DNA from: F1-80-MAGs062 sp046345315
GTDB lineage: Bacteria > Planctomycetota > Planctomycetia > Planctomycetales > Planctomycetaceae
DNA: 64,000 nucleotides
Assembly: GCA_046345315.1 (NCBI GenBank)
Contig: JBKDKA010000158.1
Location: 16,335-80,334 of the forward strand
Direction: 5' to 3'
In this document: piece by piece, positions 44,001-51,033 of the stretch
Layout: each line of letters begins with the position of its first letter
Position numbering within the stretch: position 1 is the stretch's first letter
The notes under the pieces: model-generated
The model's database searches: none
Seen by the model: only the letters and a program-made list of their open reading frames with translations
What the model was told of the DNA's origin: nothing
Translations under genes and position numbers: made by a program

Positions 44001-44885
44001 GCAACTTACCGCAACCATATCAACGAGACCGCCGTTTTCCTTGCGGGCAAGAATTTCAGTGTGCTGAATTGTCGTGTGATCGCTGGTGGTGTGGACATCA
44101 CAGATTCCATCAAGGTCATCAATCGGAATCTTATGCAGGTCCTGATTCCGTCAACGGCTTCCACAATCGCGACAGCACATTCACCAACGCGACGCCACGT
44201 TGTTGTCCATCTCGCGACGCCCCATGGTGCGACGAGCCGGCTCCTGATTCCGGCATACGGAAGTGCAGAGATGTCCGATGACAGCGAGGGGATCAAGAAG
44301 CTGAAAGATGAGATTAAAGAAATGATCCAGACATCCGAGAACAAATCAATCGCCAATTCAGACAGCGACGAGGATTTCCACCTCCGCTGGGCACAAGAAT
44401 CTGTGTCAGGTCCCATTCCCGTTCAAGTCTACGCGGACGAGAAGACCCTGCACGTACGGAAGTTTTGCCCTCCTGATGCTGCAAAGATGCCTCTCAAGAT
44501 TGTCAAAGCAACAAATGGGACAATCTGGCCGAAGGACGGGATGCCCAATGAGCCGGAAATTGATCTCCCGGTCAGCTGTGAGCTCGCCGTCTCAATTACG
44601 ACATTCTCGCACATTGAAGGTCACCTCGCGGAGACCTCGAAACTCTCTGTCGGGCCATGGCAGATCAAGGATGGCGATTTCAAAGACGAAAAAATAGTGA
44701 CACCGTTGACCGCCGGGGAACTGCTGACCCGTATTCTGAAAAAAGCCGGTGGACGGATACCGTGCAACACAGATCAAATTACTGTCGAGGGATTCGTTCG
44801 TTTTCGAAGCGGCGGAAGAGTGTCAATGGTCCATGAACCGATCATATTCTCACTCGAACACATTTCGCCACCTGACCAGAACTAA
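41037..44885 (+). CDS. Large exported protein of unknown function (1282 aa)
   Basis: The start at ATG 41037 is set by GGGAGGT upstream and by a clear signal peptide: MYSWLRSRRARVIVAW, hydrophobic core and an AxA cleavage site (TPAASAG). The longer frame to 40965 would bury the signal. Mature protein: low-complexity Asn/Ala segment near residues 115-150, long alpha-helical stretches (ALAQAQMDYRLIKG) and strand-rich sections at the C-terminus. No enzyme motif found. Large planctomycete periplasmic or surface proteins of this kind are often poorly characterised; it may be a substrate or partner of the nearby type II secretion system. Followed by a hairpin terminator (44903-44941). Confidence 0.8.
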   Translation: MYSWLRSRRARVIVAWSTCLSFVLTPAASAGDRTWQLIQWKTSAHTPVEELAERIDHMERSLDEYGSIVIKTPDVWGESRLMRHRSDVENQLKARLGSFDFRINAVQATRDAAFLATAFAIGSEVGNSGAPANNSANSAASLIGNPNDATAGQTLVPRREFLNAFANTEGTTANKTLSINIEPVIELDQLNRYLQHLNELRRLNEGDDNADTPGYALNLIRVPVSVLPGRKTEEGFGAEVQITVDPYISDEVLPLAFKDFVINGVVDRIAIETVELAQRAPISQLEEILNDWYSGKIPNTSTASVQHAPASAASGKQPRMTLTPVSQSDGLRDVDTAPNPLKMERLIESKRLESAEFRNQLPEGYRELAPGDIEPAAKIVDETMTRIQQSNGGNDDDGEIVRAIEALRGMRANRLADQVTRINNSKDRADAGKVQAEAEIVLGMVERLAKIYSTINPSANINHIDLSISPSLYQQVDGHSLFVVALHCYRRLVANESVDEVPDVSPSHRMEHGLTLPAVESLLRSELETAYEFLTQESTSQLWDTFCTPQLATEIREIRGTVPSAQVDELIRSHLQSNPTAQSDLLGGRGIYKVREAFFDAVANSVPNAKASVTASLAWQIIVESALVNAQLQKDMRETAALKNCPCVTGEWMQFYGPNPAPESRAAFREYVRCKWPIHVFSLDPVTQDQNIADSFSERREMQMALAIASANQGLRGQALSRFVRRLEYDLQTIELNRTAIGFSHGDNTFGWRFYPRVQAPQVPSNLQATFGDLLIGQQDRDSRVRHYKLEPGIRECTALVVMPSFVPQVTVDVRSNFFRLTGHKHIHEFMHRKPGYESTVELSRELTDLRSLQQQCIKDAHRYRDGEVFRLCKAVERLDDRLPMQTHQISVPWENSLGGFEVFQSGTRVLNPELHGWYGAPGVLVITEGERRNVFARVEQAERALAQAQMDYRLIKGTPNNSESPWKEAKEKVDQAIVVLDNARGILATYRNHINETAVFLAGKNFSVLNCRVIAGGVDITDSIKVINRNLMQVLIPSTASTIATAHSPTRRHVVVHLATPHGATSRLLIPAYGSAEMSDDSEGIKKLKDEIKEMIQTSENKSIANSDSDEDFHLRWAQESVSGPIPVQVYADEKTLHVRKFCPPDAAKMPLKIVKATNGTIWPKDGMPNEPEIDLPVSCELAVSITTFSHIEGHLAETSKLSVGPWQIKDGDFKDEKIVTPLTAGELLTRILKKAGGRIPCNTDQITVEGFVRFRSGGRVSMVHEPIIFSLEHISPPDQN

Positions 44886-44902
44886 AAAACCTTGAGGTTC
44901 GA

Positions 44903-44941
44903 TGCTCCTTCTGGCACTGTCAGATCCGGAAGGAGCATTTT
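44903..44941 (+). terminator. Rho-independent terminator after the large exported protein
   Basis: Inverted repeat TGCTCCTTC (44903-44911) and GAAGGAGCA (44929-44937) followed by TTTT, 18 bases after the stop codon. The loop is 17 bases, longer than usual, but stem and T-tract are good. Confidence 0.6.
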
Positions 44942-44948
44942 GGGGATA

Positions 44949-45179
44949 ATGAGCACTGAACAGATTCTGTCCTCACTGATGGAACTGCCACTCGTCGAAC
45001 ATGCTGTGTTTGTGCTCGCCGCACTGGAAGACGGTGTGGCCGATGAATACGACCAGTTGGCTGAGCAATCGCTGCGTGAAGATATACGAATTGTCGAACA
45101 ACGGCTTGCGGAATCTGACGCCGGGACGATCGAATCCCTTCCGTGGGACGAAGTCCGCCGCCGTGTGTTCCGGCACTGA
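44949..45179 (+). CDS. Addiction-module-type small protein, antitoxin-like (76 aa)
   Basis: Starts at ATG 44949 (MSTEQILSSLMELP), the longer frame being less plausible. The C-terminal signature (REDIRIVEQRLAESDAGTIE then SLPWDEVRRRV) is that of the short putative addiction-module antitoxin family (TIGR02574-like), usually paired with a RelE/ParE toxin downstream. No toxin gene follows: the next 650 bases hold only hairpins and repeats. So it appears orphaned, either through loss of the toxin or by acting against a toxin encoded elsewhere. Confidence 0.6.
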   Translation: MSTEQILSSLMELPLVEHAVFVLAALEDGVADEYDQLAEQSLREDIRIVEQRLAESDAGTIESLPWDEVRRRVFRH

Positions 45180-45300
45180 AGCTGCCGCGGTTCCCTTTTG
45201 ACTTCCCTCGCCGGTTTTTCCGTGCTCACGGCGGTCGTGTTTCGCAGTGAGCGACCCACATTCGCCATGTCGAAAACTATCGCATCAGCTGCAGGGAGTT

Positions 45301-45336
45301 CACACACTCTGTTGCCATGAAGCAACAGAGTGTGTG
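45301..45336 (+). repeat. Perfect 15-bp inverted repeat, 6-base loop
   Basis: CACACACTCTGTTGC (45301-45315) and its exact complement (45322-45336) around CATGAA. It lacks a clear T-tract. It may be a transcript-end structure for the antitoxin-like gene, a small RNA, or a recombination/partition site. Confidence 0.5.
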
Positions 45337-45436
45337 TCACGCTGCTTGTCAGTCGGTCTAGCTGGCTGGACGCCCCAATCAGTCACTCAACTGACTCTCG
45401 CTGCTGCAACATCAATTCGTCCCGTTTCGGGACGAC

Positions 45437-45459
45437 AAAGCCCCTGAAGAGGGGGCTTT
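45437..45459 (+). terminator. Terminator-like hairpin
   Basis: AAAGCCCC (45437-45444) and GGGGCTTT (45452-45459) with a 7-base loop, ending in TTT. Preceded by a second small hairpin (GTCCCG/CGGGAC, 45419-45433). Symmetric A/T ends make it effective in both directions. Confidence 0.5.
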
Positions 45460-45604
45460 GAGGCGGGTGTCGGCCGACCGGAGTTTGCCGAAAGTCGAGT
45501 TATGGTTTTTTACAGACGTCTTCCCTTAGCGTTGCTAACGACAAGTTTTACGGTAAAACTGTTTTCTGACAGCGTTTTATGCTGTATGGATTGATGACAA
45601 GTCA

Positions 45605-45639
45605 ACATGCTTGCATGTCAGCATGTAAACATGCTTACA
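45605..45639. promoter_or_regulatory. Repeats upstream of parA, candidate partition site or operator
   Basis: ACATGCTTGCA (45605-45615) and ACATGCTTACA (45629-45639) are direct repeats, and within them CATGC..GCATG (45606-45617) and AGCATG..CATGCT (45620-45635) are palindromes. They lie about 200 bases before parA, a usual place for ParB-type centromere or autoregulation sites. Confidence 0.4.
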
Positions 45640-45841
45640 AGACTGTTTTTCAACAATCTTTCTTTTCTGCCAACCTGCCAGACGGTCGTCATGCCAGTCT
45701 GCATGTCACCTGTTCATCCAACTGCCTTGTCAACAGGATTGCAGTGCAGCTGACCTGTTGTGCAGCGGGTTGACCAACATACTGCACAGCCTGCAGAAAA
45801 TAGTGCTTGCCATCGTGTTTGTTTTGCGCTATGCAGACTGC

Positions 45842-46516
45842 ATGACAATCATTGCAGTTGCCAACAGTAAAGGCGGAGTCGGAAAATCGACCACTGCCGT
45901 TCATCTCGCCGCATGGCTCTATGAGCAGGGGCATACGGTGACGTTAGCCGACTGCGACACTCAGCAGAGCAGTTCCGAATGGATCCGTGAAGCCATGCCG
46001 GGTATCAAGACCGTTCGACTCGACAATCCCAATCACATTCTGAATGAATTACCACTGCTGGATCAGGAAGCTGACTATGTCGTGGCAGACGGTCCCGGCA
46101 GCCAGACAGAAACCAGCCGAGCCCTGTTGCTGCGGGCTCATCTGGCGATTGTGCCCTGCAAAGCCTCCATGCTGGAAGTCCGTGCGTTGGCAAAGGCCAC
46201 GGAAGTTCTCCGGCAGTCACAGGACATTCGTGGTGGTATTCCGAAAGCCATTATTGTTCTGAGCATGGTTGGCAAGAATTACCGACTGACGAAAGACATG
46301 AAAGACGCCGCAGCGGCTCTCAATCTGCCGATGGCCAGTCTTCCGCTCATTCTGCGGCAGATCTACGCAGACGCTCCGGGTCAAGGAGCGGTGGTCTGGA
46401 ACATGGGTTCCCGTGCCCGCGAAGCCTCTGAGGAGGTGCAGCGCATTTTCTCCGAGATATTGCCGGACGCGGTGAAACGCAAAGGCAAGAGCAAGCGAGA
46501 GGTACGGAAGCCATGA
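45842..46516 (+). CDS. parA: ParA-family partition ATPase (224 aa)
   Basis: Deviant Walker A motif SKGGVGKSTT near residue 8, Walker A' ADCDTQQSSS, and Walker B-like YVVADGPGS. Small ParA without an N-terminal DNA-binding domain (type Ib-like), which works with a ribbon-helix-helix or similar centromere-binding partner. ATG 45842 begins right at the fold (MTIIAVANSKGG); the frame extends upstream but not as protein. Its stop overlaps the next start by ATGA. It drives segregation of the plasmid. Confidence 0.92.
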   Translation: MTIIAVANSKGGVGKSTTAVHLAAWLYEQGHTVTLADCDTQQSSSEWIREAMPGIKTVRLDNPNHILNELPLLDQEADYVVADGPGSQTETSRALLLRAHLAIVPCKASMLEVRALAKATEVLRQSQDIRGGIPKAIIVLSMVGKNYRLTKDMKDAAAALNLPMASLPLILRQIYADAPGQGAVVWNMGSRAREASEEVQRIFSEILPDAVKRKGKSKREVRKP

Positions 46517-46863
46517 AAGAACGGAGATCGCTTGTTGATGGCCTGATTGCAGCCGATGCATCGCAGGAGGAAATCGAGAAGGCGTTTGTCTTCGGGACTA
46601 CGGCCACACCGGAATCACCTGGTGCAACCACACAGCCTTCCGAAAAGCCTGCTGTTACAGAACCTCCAACATCGTTCGAGTCCAAGGTGTTGCCACAATT
46701 CGCGGGACGAGTTCCTGTGACAACGAGAGCGAGGCCCGAGGTAGCTACAGCCCTGAAGCGGGCGTCACTCACACGGCAACTGAACGGCGTCGAGCCGTAC
46801 TACGTGCAGGACATCATGGAAGTGGCTCTCGAAACGTGGCTTCGCACCAACGGTTACATCTGA
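46513..46863 (+). CDS. Partition partner, ParB/ParG-like centromere-binding protein (116 aa)
   Basis: Second gene of the partition operon, overlapping parA by 4 bases. The N-terminal 70 residues are Thr/Pro/Glu-rich and flexible; the C-terminal 45 (RPEVATALKRASLTRQLNG, then QDIMEVALETWLRTNGY) look like a ribbon-helix-helix or short helical DNA-binding domain. This matches the size and layout of centromere-binding partners of small ParAs. It probably binds the repeats at 45605-45639. Confidence 0.75.
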   Translation: MKERRSLVDGLIAADASQEEIEKAFVFGTTATPESPGATTQPSEKPAVTEPPTSFESKVLPQFAGRVPVTTRARPEVATALKRASLTRQLNGVEPYYVQDIMEVALETWLRTNGYI

Positions 46864-46873
46864 CGTCCGATTC

Positions 46874-47920
46874 CTATCGCGGATGCCCTCGCCGCTCGAA
46901 CCATTTCGTGCAGAAACCGACGAATGCGGCATCCGGATCACGAGGTGGCTCGGTAATCCAGTCACGCCATTCCCGCTCCAGAAAGTACGGATCCCAGCCC
47001 GGTGCAACGTTTTTCGCTCTCTCGTAGGTATCGGGATCCAGTCGACCGGCATTGATTTTCATGGTGACGGGCTCTGCTGGCAGCATCGTTCCACGGTTTC
47101 TGAATGTTACCATGTCGCTGTCATCGAGTGTGACGGCATAGTCGGGCATGTGAGAATGGACCATGTCTTCTTCGACGATGGTGGTGACCAGTCGCCGGAA
47201 TTCTTTCAATGTCGATACCGACCCGCATTTCTTCTGCAGCAATTCCAGCGAGATCTTCCATCCATCCTTCTTTCCGCAGTGTTTACGAGCCAATTCATAA
47301 ATCCGACGCTCCAGCGGTTTTCGCAAGCGAAAATAATCGCGATGCAGTGTCAGCACTTCATTGTGCCGGATGGCGTTGAACACCCAGTCGCTCAGTTTGA
47401 CCTCAACCTCCTGCATGCGGCCGTCCCGAGTCTCCCGCACAATTCGGGCTCGTTCGATCAGACCGAATGTCTCAAAGACTTCCAGACCGCCCGTCACGAT
47501 ATTCGTACTGATTCGAGTTCCGGAAAGACGTTCGAACGCCGCCTTCAGGGCGTCGTAGCCCTGACCGTTGGTCATTCGATTGGTCGCTTTGAGCAGATCG
47601 AATGCTCTGAATCTGACGGTCTGCGACACCTCCCGCCCATCGTTAATGGCGGCCATCAGATGACTGATACAATAAATCAGAACGTCACGGTCATGGACGG
47701 TTGCCAGACCATCAGACGATGGCTTGATTTCCACGTAGGCATCCCCGTGTTCGTACCGGCGGACGCTCTTGTCCGGCTTTGTTGAAAGCGAAAAGATCGG
47801 GTGTTCCATGGATGCCATGTCGGCTTTGGGCACCGCATCAAAGATGTCGCAAACAAAGAAATCCGGCGTCGGATGACGATTTGGAAGAAGTGGCGAGCGA
47901 TCTTTGGCGACGGATGACAT
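46874..47920 (-). CDS. repA: Replication initiator protein RepA (348 aa)
   Basis: Plasmid replication initiator of the RPA/replication initiator A family: conserved blocks FSLSTKPDKSVRRYEH, VHDRDVLIYCISHL, RFRAFDLLKATNR, KLSDWVFNAIRHNEVLTL and RRIYELARKHCG. These form winged-helix DNA-binding domains that bind iterons. The iterons lie immediately upstream (47931-48107). It is convergent with the partition operon (10 bases between stops). ATG at 47920. Initiates replication at the adjacent origin. Confidence 0.93.
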   Translation of the reverse strand: MSSVAKDRSPLLPNRHPTPDFFVCDIFDAVPKADMASMEHPIFSLSTKPDKSVRRYEHGDAYVEIKPSSDGLATVHDRDVLIYCISHLMAAINDGREVSQTVRFRAFDLLKATNRMTNGQGYDALKAAFERLSGTRISTNIVTGGLEVFETFGLIERARIVRETRDGRMQEVEVKLSDWVFNAIRHNEVLTLHRDYFRLRKPLERRIYELARKHCGKKDGWKISLELLQKKCGSVSTLKEFRRLVTTIVEEDMVHSHMPDYAVTLDDSDMVTFRNRGTMLPAEPVTMKINAGRLDPDTYERAKNVAPGWDPYFLEREWRDWITEPPRDPDAAFVGFCTKWFERRGHPR

Positions 47921-47930
47921 CGTTCGATAC

Positions 47931-48107
47931 TCGATATTTCACCCACCAAGTCAAGCTCTTTCGACAGATCACCCACCGGGTTGATGTTTTCGATACTTCA
48001 CCCACCGGAATTGCCACTTCGACAGATCACCCACCGCCGAAAAGCTTCGATACTTCACCCACCGGCTTTCGACATTTCACCCACCCTCTTTCGATGGTTT
48101 ACCCACC
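47931..48107. repeat. Seven iterons, plasmid replication origin (oriV)
   Basis: Seven copies of a 17-bp unit of the form TCGAYANNTCACCCACC, starting at 47931, 47961, 47990, 48019, 48047, 48069 and 48091. Copies 2 and 4 read CGACAGATC, copies 1, 3 and 5 CGATAYTTC, and 6 and 7 differ; CACCCACC is almost invariant. Spacing is 28-30 bp for the first five and 22 bp for the last three. They lie directly upstream of repA on its 5' side. A DnaA-like TGTCCACA (about 48152) and an AT-rich segment (48170-48190) follow, as in an iteron origin. Confidence 0.9.
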
Positions 48108-48607
48108 GACCGTTCTGAATTCACGAGTAACATCAAGCACATGGTGACGGCTGTCCACAGCGTAACTCCCTATAAACACAAGTATTTAACACACTGGGAC
48201 GACTGGGGATAACATTCACGATTGAAATCCGTTCATCTCTTACAGTGCGACGTTACCAGATCAGTGCACCATTGTTCGCTCGACACGGCGACGACGATCT
48301 CTGGCCGACGTTCAAGTAATCACGGCACCGCGACGAGAAGATCACGAGATTGCGATTCTATTTCTCTGAAGACTCTCGACAATTGCAGAGCTGCATTGTC
48401 GTTCGAGTCATCACCGTTTCCTCGAAAAACGCGGCAACGGATTGCTGCCGCGACAACTTCAAATTGACTCCATTAGGATATCTTTCTAAAAGTCCCAGCG
48501 TAGATCACTCCGTGCAGCCTGCGTCTCCAATCCAGTAACGGTCGTTTCTGAACCTCAGCCTGGATTCTTCAGGTTTCCCTCCCTCTTTATCTCGTCTGGA
48601 CAATGAC
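48108..48607. other. Origin-proximal AT-rich region and spacer before the secretin gene
   Basis: About 500 bases without a supported gene. The first 90 bases (48108-48195) hold a DnaA-box-like TGTCCACA and an AT-rich stretch that could be the unwinding element of the origin. The rest holds nothing I recognise apart from the leader of the secretin gene. Confidence 0.45.
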
Positions 48608-50986
48608 ATGGCGGGATTTCATCGATCTCGAAGGTTATTCCATCCGCTTCCGTCAGCCCGTCATGCGTTTTCAGTGATTTTCGTTCTATCAATGGTGGCG
48701 TCTTCAGACATTGTCAGGGCACAGCAGGCAGAGTCGCCCGCTCCAGCACCTGGAATGATCAAGATTACGCTTCCACCGGAGACAGAGCTCAAAACGCTGA
48801 TTGATTTCGTCAGTCTGCGTCTCGGTATACAAATACTGTATGATGAGACGATCGCTGGGAAGCGACTTTCCATCAATGCCCCTCAGCCAATACCTGCTGA
48901 GACACTCCTTGATCTCCTGAAATCGGCCCTCAAAATGAAGGGATTCGCGCTGGTCGATGCAGATGTAAAGGGCTGGCTGCGAGTGGTGCCAGCTGACGAT
49001 CTGTCACGAATCGCGGAACCATTTTCGGAGGGAACACCGACAAAAGAGTATTCTGGCACTGCTGCTGTGACTCAGACCTTCATCACAGAACATCTTGCCC
49101 CAGACCGCATTAAAACGATCATCGATCCTTTTCTCTCCCAGAAGGGAGCGAATGCTGTCGTCTTCTCTGACAAGAATCTCCTGATCGTAACCGACTACGC
49201 ATCCAATCTGAAACGCATTTCACAGCTGATTTCAGCGATCGATCAGGCTGGCCCGGAACGAAAGCTGAAATTCTATACCGTCCGGCACGTGAGCGCCGAT
49301 CAGTTGGCGATTCAGGTGACGCAGTCGATGGCGTCCCGCTTGGCTGCTCAGCCACAGGGAACAATCGCTCCGTCAGTGACTGCGGACAAACGAACCAATC
49401 AACTGATGGTCGTGGGCACCAACTCGCAGATCGAAGAAGTACTTGCCCTGACAAAGGCCTTCGATGTGGCGCTGGAACAGCGAACTGAGATATACAACTT
49501 TCGGTTCATCAATGCCGAACGTGTTGATCGACTTGTTCGCGAAATCTTCGAACCATTGATGATTGATCGTCTCTATCGTTCATCCATCGATACGGACGAC
49601 AATCTGTTGATCGCAACAGGAACCGAGGAAATTCACAAGCGAATCGAATGGTTTAAGACAGAGCTGGATATTGAAACCAAGCGTCCCGGCAGCGGCGTCA
49701 AATTTTACCGCCTTAAATATGCCGATGCTCAGGAAGTTCTGAGTACTTTACAGGGAATCGAACAGCGCAGCACAGGAGCTGCCGCGGGAGGGTATAGGCG
49801 AGGTATCTCATCACTAGGTCGAGGCCGCGGAAGCGGCTCTCGCAGCATCGGGGCAAACGATTCACCTGTTGATTTTGTACCAGGTCCGAATACTCCCAGC
49901 CTACCTGGACAACCAGCTGGCACACCCCCGGCACTGAGGCAGCCAGAAACGGCTGCCAGAGAGAAGTCACAAGGTGAACCGGAAGGTTTCAACAGCGGAT
50001 CTGTTCCGGGAGCAGCGATGAATGGGATGTCAGAGGTTGGGTTTGGAACGATTGTTCCCGGTCGTGCTCAGGTCTCTGTGGATCCAAACACAAACTCAAT
50101 AATCGTGATCGCCGACCGATCAGTACAACAGGTCTACGAAGAATTGATCAAGTCACTGGACCGCCGTCGGCCGCAGGTGATGCTGGAAGCCAAAATTGTA
50201 ATTCTCGACACAACGGATGACTTCTCACTCGGCGTGGAGGTTTCAGGCGGAGATCGTACCGGCCTGCGCCGACTCTTTCAGTTCACATCATTTGGACTGA
50301 GCACCGTCACTCCGACGACCGGAGCACTGTCATTGATTCCTGGTCGTGGATTCAACTGGACTCTGGTGGATCCGGAAAACGCCGATGCGGTGATTCGCGC
50401 GCTATCAACTCATCGTCGTGCAAAGATTGTGTCTGCACCACAGATTCTGGTCAATGACAACGCTACCGGGACGCTGGCCAGTGTAACAGAAGTTCCGTTC
50501 ACAAGTGTCAACGCTTCTAACACCGTCGCTACTACAAGTTTTGCCGGTTTTGCAGAGGCTGGTACGACGATCGAAGCGACACCTCGGATCACCGATGACG
50601 ATCACCTCGAACTGGAGTACAGCATTGCGTTGAACAGCTTTACCGGAAATGGTACCGCCGGTGTTCCACCACCGCGCCAGACCGATGAGATTCAGAGTAC
50701 CGTCGTCGTACCTGACGGCTATACCGTGATCGTGGGAGGACTGACTCGAAAAAACACATCCCAGACGCGCGATACTGTGCCGTTCATTGAGAATGTTCCT
50801 ATCCTGAAACACATGGTGGGGACTGTCTCGCGAGCAGGCAGCAAGACAACCCTGTTTGTATTTCTCAGACCTGTTATTCTCCGTGATGATAAATTTCGTG
50901 ATCTGAAATTCTTGTCTGATCGAGAACTTCCAAAGACCTGCGAACCGGGGAATTCTCCTGTATCAGGTCCATTGCTGATCAAGTGA
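48608..50986 (+). CDS. gspD: Type II secretion secretin GspD (792 aa)
   Basis: Outer-membrane channel of the type II secretion system. N-terminal signal peptide (hydrophobic core FSVIFVLSMVASS, cleavage near VRAQQ). N0/N1-N3 periplasmic repeats follow (IKITLPPETELKTLIDF; VRHVSADQLA; FINAERVDRL), then a Gly/Ser/Pro-rich linker (about residues 400-450) and the secretin core with the hallmark VPDGYTVIVGGL and VPFIENVPILKHMVG plus LFVFLRPVIL. ATG 48608 fits the signal sequence. First gene of the plus-strand pair with gspE, 47 bases apart; the other T2SS genes converge from the opposite strand. Confidence 0.92.
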   Translation: MAGFHRSRRLFHPLPSARHAFSVIFVLSMVASSDIVRAQQAESPAPAPGMIKITLPPETELKTLIDFVSLRLGIQILYDETIAGKRLSINAPQPIPAETLLDLLKSALKMKGFALVDADVKGWLRVVPADDLSRIAEPFSEGTPTKEYSGTAAVTQTFITEHLAPDRIKTIIDPFLSQKGANAVVFSDKNLLIVTDYASNLKRISQLISAIDQAGPERKLKFYTVRHVSADQLAIQVTQSMASRLAAQPQGTIAPSVTADKRTNQLMVVGTNSQIEEVLALTKAFDVALEQRTEIYNFRFINAERVDRLVREIFEPLMIDRLYRSSIDTDDNLLIATGTEEIHKRIEWFKTELDIETKRPGSGVKFYRLKYADAQEVLSTLQGIEQRSTGAAAGGYRRGISSLGRGRGSGSRSIGANDSPVDFVPGPNTPSLPGQPAGTPPALRQPETAAREKSQGEPEGFNSGSVPGAAMNGMSEVGFGTIVPGRAQVSVDPNTNSIIVIADRSVQQVYEELIKSLDRRRPQVMLEAKIVILDTTDDFSLGVEVSGGDRTGLRRLFQFTSFGLSTVTPTTGALSLIPGRGFNWTLVDPENADAVIRALSTHRRAKIVSAPQILVNDNATGTLASVTEVPFTSVNASNTVATTSFAGFAEAGTTIEATPRITDDDHLELEYSIALNSFTGNGTAGVPPPRQTDEIQSTVVVPDGYTVIVGGLTRKNTSQTRDTVPFIENVPILKHMVGTVSRAGSKTTLFVFLRPVILRDDKFRDLKFLSDRELPKTCEPGNSPVSGPLLIK

Positions 50987-51033
50987 TTGCCGTCGAGATC
51001 GATCTTTAGTCAACTCCCACGGAACTGGATGGA

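Larger units (their letters stand above)
45180..45841. other. Non-coding region upstream of parA with hairpins and direct repeats
   Basis: About 660 bases holding a 15-bp hairpin (45301-45336), a small GC hairpin (45419-45433), a terminator-like hairpin (45437-45459) and short repeats (45605-45639). No supported gene. Probably contains the partition-gene promoter and centromere-like sites. Confidence 0.5.

Noticed and set aside
47931..48107. A CRISPR array
   Set aside because: Repeats are 17 bp with variable short spacing and lie next to repA, so they are iterons; no cas gene is present in the window.
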